From contig NZ_CP022161.1 in assembly GCF_002214185.1 (NCBI RefSeq), forward strand, positions 10,671,486 through 10,735,485: a stretch of DNA of 64,000 nucleotides. The letters run 5' to 3'. The notes under the pieces were generated by a model. It was not told where the DNA came from. It ran no database searches and saw only the letters and a list, made by a program, of their open reading frames with translations. Of this stretch, positions 49,157 through 57,784 are shown piece after piece. Numbering within the stretch: the first letter of the stretch is position 1; each line of letters starts with the position of its first letter. Both the position numbers and the translations under genes were made by a program. The DNA comes from Streptomyces capitiformicae. Its GTDB lineage: Bacteria; Actinomycetota; Actinomycetes; Streptomycetales; Streptomycetaceae.

Positions 49157-50279
49157 CACGGCCAGGCAGTCCAGCAGCCGATCGCGGAGGAAACTGCTTG
49201 GAAGCCGGACCCGGCTCTGGCTGACTTCCCCAGAGACTGGCCACAATGCCTGTAGCTGCTGGCCGAGACTCTCGTCGGCTTTCCCCCCAACGCTCGAGGC
49301 GGTGACTGACGGCACCGCTCAGGCTCCGGTATGGATGTGGGCCACCCACAGGGACGGCGCCGGAAGCTGCGCGCGGATCTCCACGACGGCCGCGCGTGCA
49401 CGCCGTGCGGAGGCAGTGGGTGCTTCGCCCACCGGAGTCCGCGCCCGCGGACCGCAGGCTTCGAGGACGCCGCCAGGCGTTCGGCACAACCGCACGACGC
49501 AGGCCCCGCCGAAGCAGGCCAGCGGGGCTGCGTCGCGCTGTCAGGTGTCACGCGCGAGTCACAAACCCCATGGACACCCTCCGGCACAGGATCCCGAAAC
49601 TGGACATACATGTCCGCATAGGACTGGATGGACGCCCCTGGACGGCTTCTACGACATGTGCCAGGTGGGACCGTCAACGCAGGGCAGGCGGATGCGGCCA
49701 CTCCAACAGAGCCGCCGCCCCGAGATCGGCATCAGTCAAGATCCGGACCAGTCCCGGGCCGGCGGTCCCGGCAACGTCCCCACGGCTGCCATATCCGCAG
49801 GTCAGCGAGCTGCTTGCGCTGTACCACCAGCAGACCAAGAACCTGCCGGGAACAATCCGAGACGGCATCCCCCTCCGGCAAGCAGCACCGAGAGCGCTCA
49901 CTGCCACAGACACTCACGCCTTGTGGAACTGCTACAAGACGACAGGCCGAGCGCCAGGTCCTGACACCAGGGTGCAACTCGGTCGCCCGCCAAGTCGGAA
50001 TCCATCCGGTGACCACTCAGCCGACGATGACCACCCCACACCCGCAAAGGTAGAACACGAGCCACCGACGGCACCTGATGACGCGTCAGTAGCGTTAGCA
50101 AAGGGTTAGCAAGAGTCCCGCCACAGCCGCCCACAGACAGCCAGACCCTGAAACCGCCCAGCGCCGGAAACCGTAGCTGCGGCACACGCACCTGCTCCCC
50201 CGCGAGCGGCCGCCGAGCGGGAGACAGCACCGACAGCACGTCACCCACCCAGCACCGAATGATCAGTTGTTTCCGCAGG

Positions 50280-50455
50280 TCAACGGACCCTTCCCCGCGG
50301 CTTCAAAGGCGTCGGCGGCAGCTCGGGCGCGGGCAGCGGATCCCCGTCGTACCCCTTTACCTCCCCGAATCGTGTCCCTTCCATCCAGTCCCGACGCGCC
50401 TGCTCGATCTCTTCCTGGGACCGTCCGATCCAGTTCCAGAACATCAGTGTCACCG
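50280..50455 (-). pseudogene. Pirin C-terminal remnant
   Basis: The minus strand carries TLMFWNWIGRSQEEIEQARR, then RFGEVKGYDGDPLPAPELPP to a stop at 50280. This is the end of a pirin (cupin) protein, where N-F-I-G-R and F-G-x-V-x-G-Y are conserved. The N-terminal metal-binding domain is missing. Confidence 0.65.
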
Positions 50456-50651
50456 CCGCTGGCCACCGGGCCTTGGAGATACACACACCCGCTCGTACGA
50501 CGCCACCGACCACAGCCGTAGTCGCGAAGCCACCGGCTCCTGCACGTCCTGCGGGCATCATCCGCTGACCAGCTCCTCAGCACTCTCCTTCGTCACAGCA
50601 GGACACCCCGAGTCACACGCCGCCACCCCATTCACGCCGCTGTCTGGAGAC

Positions 50652-50969
50652 ATGCCCCGAACCCCCTGTCCTCGCCCGACGCCCAGCCGGATCAGGCAGC
50701 GCGAGAACGGCTCGCTCTACATGGACACCCATGCCTCGACGCGCGTCGCGATCACCACCTGGCGTGCCCTGGAACGCAAGGGTTTGGCCCACCGTGACCT
50801 CGACGCCCACCCCGCCTCGGCCATAGGTCAGCGTCTGGCGGCGACCCCGCTCGGGCTGACCGTTCTCAAGCACCTCTCCGGCGTCGCCTTCCCACCCGCC
50901 GCGACCCAGCTCTGGCCGCCGGATCCTCCGAGGCACTTCATCACAGCCCCCGCCGCCCACCGACGCTGA
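50652..50969 (+). CDS. Small DNA-binding-like protein at the start of a phage/ICE-type island
   Basis: A 105-residue protein: LYMDTHASTRVAITTWRALE and KGLAHRDL, then GLTVLKHL. The pattern (residues around THASTR and TTWRALERKGL) is familiar from small winged-helix-like proteins of actinobacterial mobile islands. ATG 50652 has GGAGA just before it. It precedes the PAPS-reductase-like gene by 38 bases and may be in the same transcript. Function unknown. Confidence 0.6.
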   Translation: MPRTPCPRPTPSRIRQRENGSLYMDTHASTRVAITTWRALERKGLAHRDLDAHPASAIGQRLAATPLGLTVLKHLSGVAFPPAATQLWPPDPPRHFITAPAAHRR

Positions 50970-51007
50970 CCGTCGCCTGCCTCCAGCGTCCCCCTCAAGG
51001 AACCGTC

Positions 51008-51943
51008 ATTTCCGCAACCCCTGTCTTTCGCTCCATCTCGCTTGGCGCAGGCGTGCAATCCAGCGCCATGCTGGCGTTGTCCGCCGAGGGAGTTCTCCCG
51101 AAGGTCGACTACGCCATATTCGCCGACACCGGCTGGGAACCAGCCGCCGTCTACACCCACCTCGACCGCCTCGAACGGGAAATAGCCAAGCCCGCAGGCA
51201 TACCCATCCTGCGCGTCGCCGCAGGGAATATCCGAGACGACGCACTCGATCCCGAGCACCGCTTCGCCTCCATGCCCCTCTATATCCTCAACCAGGACGG
51301 GAAGCAGGGCATGACCAGGCGTCAGTGCACGGGTGAGTACAAAATAAAGCCAATCAAGAAAAAGGCCCGGGAAATTCTCGGCTACCCCTACCCGCAGCGG
51401 ATCCCGAAGGACGTCTTCGTCGAGCAGTGGGTCGGCATCTCTACCGATGAATTCCACCGGGCCAAGGACGCCGACGTCCGCTACATGCGAAACCGCCACC
51501 CCCTCCTCGACCTCAATTGGTCCCGCACCGACTGCGTCCGCTACCTGACGTCCATCGGCCTGACGGATACGCCAAAATCGAGCTGTTTGGGCTGCCCATT
51601 TCACGGAAACGCACAGTGGAGAAATATCCGGGACACGAGTCCGGAGGAATGGGAGGACGTGGTCGCGTTCGACGCAGCCATCCGCCAGGGCAACGCCCGC
51701 GCCAACGCCTCCGGCAACCCGCTGCTCGGGCAGGCGTTCCTGCACCGCTCCCGAGTCCCCCTCGACCAGGCCCCCATCGACCACGTCACCGCCGCCGAAT
51801 GGGCAGCACGCCAGCAGGAACTCGACGACCGCCCCACCACGGTGGACGAAGTGGAGCAAGGTGTGGTCGACGGCTGCTCTCCCTGGGCCTGCCGTGGCGC
51901 CGGACCCGAGCCGGTTCAGGGTGACTTCGGGCTGGCTTCTTGA
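51008..51943 (+). CDS. Phage-type PAPS reductase family protein, apparently with an ATT start
   Basis: A 311-residue adenine-nucleotide alpha hydrolase. The PP-loop is SISLGAGVQSSAML; FADTGWEPAAVY follows, then RRQCTGEYKIKPIKKKARE and cysteines in SSCLGCPFHG. ATG or GTG cannot supply the N-terminus: the first GTG (51053) lies inside the PP-loop. An ATT at 51008 sits 6 bases after AAGGA and gives the length seen in relatives, so ATT may be the start or a mutated ATG. The family is common in phages and islands near DNA methylases; its reaction is not settled. Confidence 0.75.
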   Translation: MSATPVFRSISLGAGVQSSAMLALSAEGVLPKVDYAIFADTGWEPAAVYTHLDRLEREIAKPAGIPILRVAAGNIRDDALDPEHRFASMPLYILNQDGKQGMTRRQCTGEYKIKPIKKKAREILGYPYPQRIPKDVFVEQWVGISTDEFHRAKDADVRYMRNRHPLLDLNWSRTDCVRYLTSIGLTDTPKSSCLGCPFHGNAQWRNIRDTSPEEWEDVVAFDAAIRQGNARANASGNPLLGQAFLHRSRVPLDQAPIDHVTAAEWAARQQELDDRPTTVDEVEQGVVDGCSPWACRGAGPEPVQGDFGLAS

Positions 51944-53220
51944 GGCGAATCGTCCTCGACCTCTTCGCCGGCCCCGGCGGCTGGAGCCACGCGCTCACCG
52001 TCCTCGGCTCGCGGGACATCGGCCTGGAATGGGACGAGTGGGCCTGCAAAACCCGTGCCGTGTCGGGGCAGTTGACGATCCGGACGGACGTCGCCCGCTA
52101 TCCGACGTGGGTCTTCTCAGGCCGCGTCCTCGGGCTGATCGCCTCCCCGCCGTGTCAGGCCTGGTCGATGGCCGGCAAGCGCCTCGGGCTGGTCGACCAG
52201 CCCCTCGTTCACCAGGCCGTCGCCGACCTCTCCACCGGCCGCGACACCCGCGAGCAGCTGCTCGGCGCGTGTGCGGACGAACGCTCTCTCCTCGCGGCCG
52301 AACCCATGCGCTACCTACATGCCCTCAACACCGTGGGCGAGCCCGAATGGGTGGCCATGGAAGAAGTTCCCGACGTCCTGCCCCTGTGGAAGCAGTACGC
52401 GGCCATCCTGCGCGGCTGGGGCTTCTCCGTGTGGACCGGCATCCTCAACGCCGCCGACTACGGCGTACCCCAGACCCGGAAACGGGCAATTCTGCTCGCT
52501 TCCCGCGTACGAACCGCCGAACCCCCACCGCCCACCCACGCGAGAACGGCGGAGCCAGAGTCGCTGTTCGGCCCGGGCCGCGCCCGCTGGATGTCCATGG
52601 CCGAGGCCCTGGGCTGGGGCGCCACCGACCGTCCCGTGCCCACCGTGTGTGCCGGCGGCGGACCAGGAGGCGGCCCTGAACCCTTCCCGTCCGGCTCCCG
52701 CAAGACACTCACCAACGCCCGCGCCCGCGGCACCTGGACACCCCGCCTCGACACGGAGACGGTTCTGGCTTCTCCGCGCGAGAGCTCCGGCGGATCCGCG
52801 AGGCAGGGTTCCCGCAAGACCCACCCAATGGCTACGCCAGCCCCTACGTCCAGCGCCGAGGTCAACCGCTGGTCGTGGTCCCTGCGCAGCAACAACCAGG
52901 CCAACGCCACCGTCCGCCGGGCCGACGAACCGGCCGGCACGCTCTTCGTCGGCCATCGCGCCAACGAGTGCACGTGGGTCGCCGAGCCCGCCGTCACAAC
53001 GCCGGGCCGCGAGCAACTGCCCGTCCCGGAGGCGATCCGGATCACCGCGCAGGAGGCGGGCGTGCTGCAGAGCTTCCCCGCCGACTACCCCTGGCAGGGC
53101 AACAAGGGCCAGCAGTTCTCCCAGATCGGCAACGCCGTTCCCCCACGCCTGGCTGCCCACCTGCTCGCCCCACACCTGAACAAGCCCTTCGACCCCAACG
53201 ACTTCACCCTCGCCGCCTGA
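51940..53220 (+). CDS. DNA (cytosine-5) methyltransferase of phage/island type
   Basis: A 426-residue C5 methylase. Motif I LDLFAGPGGWS, motif IV SPPCQAWS with the catalytic Cys, motif VI as EEV (MEEVPDV, usually ENV), motif VIII QTRKRAILLA and motif X QIGNAVPP are present. The start is TTG, overlapping the previous stop (TTGA). No restriction endonuclease is adjacent, so it is an orphan methylase, perhaps protecting the island or marking DNA. Recognition sequence unknown. Confidence 0.92.
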   Translation: MRRIVLDLFAGPGGWSHALTVLGSRDIGLEWDEWACKTRAVSGQLTIRTDVARYPTWVFSGRVLGLIASPPCQAWSMAGKRLGLVDQPLVHQAVADLSTGRDTREQLLGACADERSLLAAEPMRYLHALNTVGEPEWVAMEEVPDVLPLWKQYAAILRGWGFSVWTGILNAADYGVPQTRKRAILLASRVRTAEPPPPTHARTAEPESLFGPGRARWMSMAEALGWGATDRPVPTVCAGGGPGGGPEPFPSGSRKTLTNARARGTWTPRLDTETVLASPRESSGGSARQGSRKTHPMATPAPTSSAEVNRWSWSLRSNNQANATVRRADEPAGTLFVGHRANECTWVAEPAVTTPGREQLPVPEAIRITAQEAGVLQSFPADYPWQGNKGQQFSQIGNAVPPRLAAHLLAPHLNKPFDPNDFTLAA

Positions 53221-54329
53221 TGCCCCACACACCCGATTCCGACGAGGACGACAACCTCGACCGCGTACCGCCCCCGAAGCCCGTGCACTACGCCGAGCAG
53301 GCTCTCCTCGGCGCCCTGCTCCTGGAACCCGCGCGTCTGGCCGACACCGGCACGCTGGAGGCCTCCCACTTCGACAACCACACCCACGCCGCGCTGTTCA
53401 CCGCGATCCGTGCCCTCCCGCCGCCTGACCTCAACGATCACGCCAAGGACACCACCTGGCTCAACGCCGTCCTGAAACAAGCCCGCGCCCACGCTCCCGG
53501 CTTGAGCGCCACCTACCTCCATGTCCTCATCCAGTTCTGCCCGCGCCCGAAGCACGCCGCGGCCTACGCCAGCATGATCCACGCCGACAATGCCCGCCGA
53601 ATCCTGCGCGGGCACGCCGAGCGCCTCGCGGCGACCGCCACCGACCTCGCCCTGCCCAACCCGGCGGCCACCACCCTCGCTGCGGCCGATGCCCTCAGCC
53701 GTGTTCTGGACGACCTCGCCGGGCAGTTCACTCCACACCCTGGCTCTCTCCCCCGCACCCCGCCACCGGCCGCCGTCACCCGGGCGTGCAACGACGAAGA
53801 CCTCGACGAGGAACGACTCCTCCTGGCGACCGCCACCGCCTACCCGGCAGACGTACAGCAGATGCGGTGGCTGAGCGCGGAGGACTTCACGCTGCCCCTG
53901 CACGGCGCGCTCTGGCAGTGCGTGACCGCGCTCGTACACCGCAGCGACATGGTCGACCCGGTCACCGTCCTCGGCGAAGCTCAGCACCGCGGGCTCCTCA
54001 CCGACACCCTCACACCCCGCGACCTGATGGCCCTGATCTCCACCCCCGCCGGGTCCCCCGAGTACTGGGGCGAGAGGGTCCTTCAGCGCGCTCTCCTCGC
54101 CCGCGCTCACGAGGTCGCCGACCGGATCACCACCTATGCCGACGACCCCGCCAACACCCCCCACCAGCTCATCACCGGCAGCCGCCGCGCCCTGGCCGAC
54201 CTCAACTCCCTGCGCACCCGCTGGAACCGAGCCACCGCACCAGCCCGTACGCCGGCACGTTCCGCCTCCGCTCCACGGGCCGGCCCGCCACCCAGGCCAG
54301 CCATCACCACCTCACGCACCCACCGCTGA
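53220..54329 (+). CDS. Protein with two DnaB N-terminal-like domains and no helicase domain
   Basis: A 369-residue protein. EQALLGALLLEPARLADTGT-like sequence at about residues 25-75 and again EERLLLATATAYPADVQQMR to about 270 both resemble the helical N-terminal domain of replicative helicase DnaB (E-x-x-LLGALL). A RecA-type ATPase is absent, and the C-terminus is Pro/Ala/Arg-rich. In DnaB this domain forms the collar binding primase and loader, so the protein may act as an adaptor or inhibitor of the host replisome. It overlaps the methylase stop (TGATG). Confidence 0.75.
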   Translation: MPHTPDSDEDDNLDRVPPPKPVHYAEQALLGALLLEPARLADTGTLEASHFDNHTHAALFTAIRALPPPDLNDHAKDTTWLNAVLKQARAHAPGLSATYLHVLIQFCPRPKHAAAYASMIHADNARRILRGHAERLAATATDLALPNPAATTLAAADALSRVLDDLAGQFTPHPGSLPRTPPPAAVTRACNDEDLDEERLLLATATAYPADVQQMRWLSAEDFTLPLHGALWQCVTALVHRSDMVDPVTVLGEAQHRGLLTDTLTPRDLMALISTPAGSPEYWGERVLQRALLARAHEVADRITTYADDPANTPHQLITGSRRALADLNSLRTRWNRATAPARTPARSASAPRAGPPPRPAITTSRTHR

Positions 54330-54392
54330 CCCCAACCCCGCCGGTTTCCACTGGTCTCAGCAGCCGAGGCCCGATCTGAATCGAGCACCTCG

Positions 54393-55581
54393 ATGACCGA
54401 CACCTCAGTCGACGCCCACGTACGCTTCGACACCCACCCAGCCCACGCGAGCGCCATGGCCGCCATGCTCTCCGGGCACCCACCGCAGCGCCGCCCAGGC
54501 CCTGCTGGCCGTCCGCGGCTTCGAAGACCTCGACGAGCACACGATGGTGCTAGCACGGATCGACCACGAAGAGCCTTACTGGGCCCACCAGGCCGCCCAC
54601 GCCCTGCGCGCCGAAGGCGTCACCACCGCCAATACCCCCACATACCTCAACGGGGAGACCGTCTCCTTGCACGGCGAGAACCATCTGCGCAGCATCGTCG
54701 ACAGACTCGAGTCCCCCGCCCAGGCCCTCGCCTCCTTCCAGCGTCTCTACGGCGACGCCCTACGCCCCGGATCCGCCCCCATGTCCGACACCGAACAGCA
54801 GACCGCCCGCGCCCGCACCAGCCTCTACGCAGCCGATACCACGCCGGACCCATCAAACGCACACGTGGAAAGAGTGCCCGCCTACGCCGCCGACCCCGGC
54901 GACCACGAAACGGTGCTGAACCACTTCCTCAGCGAGAACCACGACTGGGAGAAGTACCGGACCTGGGACGACAACACCACCATCGCCAACCACGAATCGC
55001 TCACCCTGCGCGTCCTCTTCGACCATAACGCCCGATCCCGGGACCTGAAGTGGACCATCGCCGCGTACGAGACCCCGGTCAGCGACCGCATGTGGCACAT
55101 GACCGTCACCGCCTCCACTCCCGCCCCCGTCCTGAACACCCTGCTCGCGGTTCTCGCCGCCGGTGACGCCTGGGAGCCAGCCATCGGCAGCCCCGCCATC
55201 GACAAAACCGTCACCGAAGCTGCCCGCCCCCTCACCGACGCGGGCTGGACCCACACCGTGGACGGACGCTGGCTGTGCTGGCAGACCAGCCGGGGAGACG
55301 TCGGTGTGCAATTCGAGGCCTTCGCCGCCCAAACACCCCACACCCACCTCGATACGTGGACCCTCTGGGCCGGCCCCAGCATCAACCACCCCACGTGGGC
55401 CATTCACGCCTCCGCCTACACCCCCGCCGGCCTCCTCGCCCACCTCGCCGAAGAACTCGCGCACGGAACCGGCACCCGCCGGACCCACCCTCGTCAAGCA
55501 GCCCAATACACAAGCCAGACCAACACCACAGCCCCGCCCCCGGCGCCACACCAGCCTCTCCCGAAGAGCCGTCGACTGTGA
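54393..55581 (+). pseudogene. DUF317-family island protein with an early frameshift
   Basis: ATG 54393 gives TDTSVDAHVRFDTHPAHASA; after about 28 residues the reading continues one frame away (SAAQALLAVRGFEDLDEHTM, ARIDHEEPYWAHQAAHALRA), a common start of Streptomyces island proteins. Two DUF317-like units follow (HFLSENHDWEKYRTWDD; WTHTVDGRWLCWQTSRGDVG). The shift falls at about 54474-54480. An internal ATG at 54544 could still make most of the protein (345 residues). DUF317 proteins are almost restricted to Streptomyces and their role is unknown. Confidence 0.75.
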
Positions 55582-55725
55582 CTGCTGGGACAGGCCGACT
55601 GCCGTGTCAGATCGGGCACGCACTATAGCGGCGGAGTGTCGGTCGCAGGAACCGGGACTTGCCCCATTCCACCGCCAAAGTCCTGACCGCACGGTACTGC
55701 TGGATGTCTCGCCGCTATAAAGCCT

Positions 55726-56613
55726 CTACGCCACGGCGTAGCCGAGACGGAACAGGCCTTCGGCCCGCTCCAGATCCCGGTCCGTGCGCAATCGCACTTC
55801 CAGGTCCCCCGTACCGTGGTGCCCCAGCCCCGTGACATCACGGGTGAACCCCGGAGACAGTTCTACCTGTGTGGGGTCCACCTTGAGGTACACCAGTACC
55901 TTGGACTGCCGCGGGGTGCACACGCAGGCGAAGTTCCGAAGTCGCCGGAAGGCGCGGTACTGCTGGCGCTGCACCGCGATCGCGTCACCGCCCAGACCCC
56001 GCAGAACCTCATCGACCGCCGCCGCCAGATCCTCCATCCCACTCGCTCCCCCGCGCGCTCGCGGGGCTGCGGCCGCACGGCTTCCCGACCGGGCGCCCAC
56101 AGGCTGTCCGACGACCGAGGCCACGGTCTCCAGGCCCAGGTGCTCGGCGCCGTAAAAGCGGTAGCGCACCAGGTCGATGCTGCGGCGGTGCTCACGAACG
56201 GCATGGACGTCGTAGCGGTTGAAGTCACCGGCCACGCAGATGAGCCGTGGCGCGCTCCACACAACCTGGGAAGCGACCGCCGGTCCGAGCCGCTCGCGCA
56301 CCAACCGGTGAAACGCATCCCGATGATCGAGGAGCCAGGACATGTAGAAGAGGCCCTGGTTGATCACGCCGGCGTCGGTGCCGCGCTTGTACTCGACGAT
56401 CACGGGCGCGTTGTTCTCGTCTAGGCCGAGCGAGTCGATACGTCCCCCGTGCACAGGACCGGTGCTGTACTCGCTCGCCAGGAACCGCACGCCCAGCATT
56501 GTCTGCATGTGCGCCTCGACGAGACCCTGCACATCCGCCTCGACCTCGGCAAGGCGCGGCGCGACCTCTGTCACGTTGCCTTCCGTCGTGTGGAACAGCT
56601 TCAGGCCCGACAC
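55726..56613 (-). CDS. PDDEXK-type nuclease-like protein (DUF5655 group)
   Basis: A 295-residue protein from GTG 56613 with GAGGAGG upstream. The core carries GGRIDSLGLDENNAPVIVEYKRG, i.e. Asp...Glu-x-Lys of the PDDEXK nuclease fold with preceding FLASEYSTG, and NQGLFYMSWLLDHRDAF. The C-terminal part (about 205-295: FACVCTPRQSKVLVYLKVDP) is a DUF5655-like transporter/DNA-associated domain. The N-terminal domain recalls archaeal/actinobacterial EndoMS/NucS. Likely a DNA repair or defence nuclease; exact role unknown. Confidence 0.8.
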   Translation of the reverse strand: MSGLKLFHTTEGNVTEVAPRLAEVEADVQGLVEAHMQTMLGVRFLASEYSTGPVHGGRIDSLGLDENNAPVIVEYKRGTDAGVINQGLFYMSWLLDHRDAFHRLVRERLGPAVASQVVWSAPRLICVAGDFNRYDVHAVREHRRSIDLVRYRFYGAEHLGLETVASVVGQPVGARSGSRAAAAPRARGGASGMEDLAAAVDEVLRGLGGDAIAVQRQQYRAFRRLRNFACVCTPRQSKVLVYLKVDPTQVELSPGFTRDVTGLGHHGTGDLEVRLRTDRDLERAEGLFRLGYAVA

Positions 56614-56927
56614 TCTTCCCCTCCTCGGCTCGGTGATCGACAACGCCGCAGAGGTGCAAGATTGTTTCCGCGCCTCTCCATCACCAGGGATCTGCGATTG
56701 GATGGCAGCAGTGTCCGCCCTTGCCTGCGGAACGCGCGACTGTGCGCCGTGGGCTTCACGAGCCGACTCATACGGGAAACAGCACAATGAAGCGCTCCGG
56801 GATCGGTGGAGGCTCCGGACTGTCCCGAGTTGCGTGGAGTCGAGTTGCCTGGTTTCAGGCTACCGGCGGGGTGCGGAGTTCGTACTCCATACTTGCTTCC
56901 CACCTGGTGCTACTTCCTCTGGAACCT

Positions 56928-57137
56928 CTAGATCCCAGTCTCCAGGTGTCCACGATCAAGGGGAAGCTTCAAAGTGATACCGAGGACTCCGCCTGCACCG
57001 CTACCGAGCGCCAGCCCGATCGCTATGTTGTCGAAGACGGACACTGCGAGCGCCAGCCCGATGGCGACGCCGATCAGCATGCCGAGAGCGAGTCCCGTGC
57101 TGGCGGACGGTGATCCAACTTCCTCAGTGTTTGTCAC
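56928..57137 (-). CDS. Small glycine-zipper membrane protein
   Basis: A 69-residue protein from GTG 57137 (ATG 57179 is an alternative, less likely, since the extra residues are unrelated). After TNTEEVGSPSAST there is a hydrophobic Gly-rich helix GLALGMLIGVAIGLALAVSV, and a second GLALGSGAGGVLGI. Glycine-zipper helices pack in membranes. It lies among AT-richer spacer DNA; 57138-57784 shows no gene. Confidence 0.55.
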   Translation of the reverse strand: MTNTEEVGSPSASTGLALGMLIGVAIGLALAVSVFDNIAIGLALGSGAGGVLGITLKLPLDRGHLETGI

Positions 57138-57784
57138 ACGCTCATTGTGCTCGAAAGCATCCGCAGGGCGGCCCATCATCGATCAGATACGGACAGCCTG
57201 GAAAACATGGCCCGCCCAGTGATCCGGAATCGGGCTGCATGCATCGCCTCGCCGTCAAGGTCACCTGAGAGCGGCCCGGGTCCCTCCGGTGTTGTCAGTT
57301 CTCATCGACATTTCCGAGCCGTTGGATCGCTCAGTGTTGCCCATTACCGTCGACAAAAAATGCTCGCTCCCACCTACGAAACCAGGGGGCCGACGAGCGC
57401 GTCGGAGTTGCAGTAGGTGCCTGCTTCTCATCTGCTGTGGTCGGCCCGACCACGGCCGGGACGCTGCTGTAGGCGCCTGGACTCGCCGCTGAGGAAGCCG
57501 CTCCCTGAGAACCCGCTTGGTCCACGGCACAGCGGCTCGCCGGCGCGTGACGCTACCTGCGCCCTTGCAGGCGGCCGCGCCGGACCTGTGGCGCAATGCG
57601 CTCGACAGGTGGTGACCGCAGTGGGTCATGTCGGCTCCTCGTGACCCCTCGGGACGTCGCTTCGCCTGTCGTGCGTTCGCACCGCTCCTCCCGTCACCAT
57701 GGCCGTCTCGCGCCCTTCTGCTCGACTCCCTCCTCCCGTACGGTCGTCACGTTTGAAGTGACCATGGCAATGGAGAGGGTTCTG

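Noticed and set aside
49157..50279. Several 80-240 codon frames
   Set aside because: No frame has family signal or Streptomyces codon bias; overlapping frames of equal quality on both strands.
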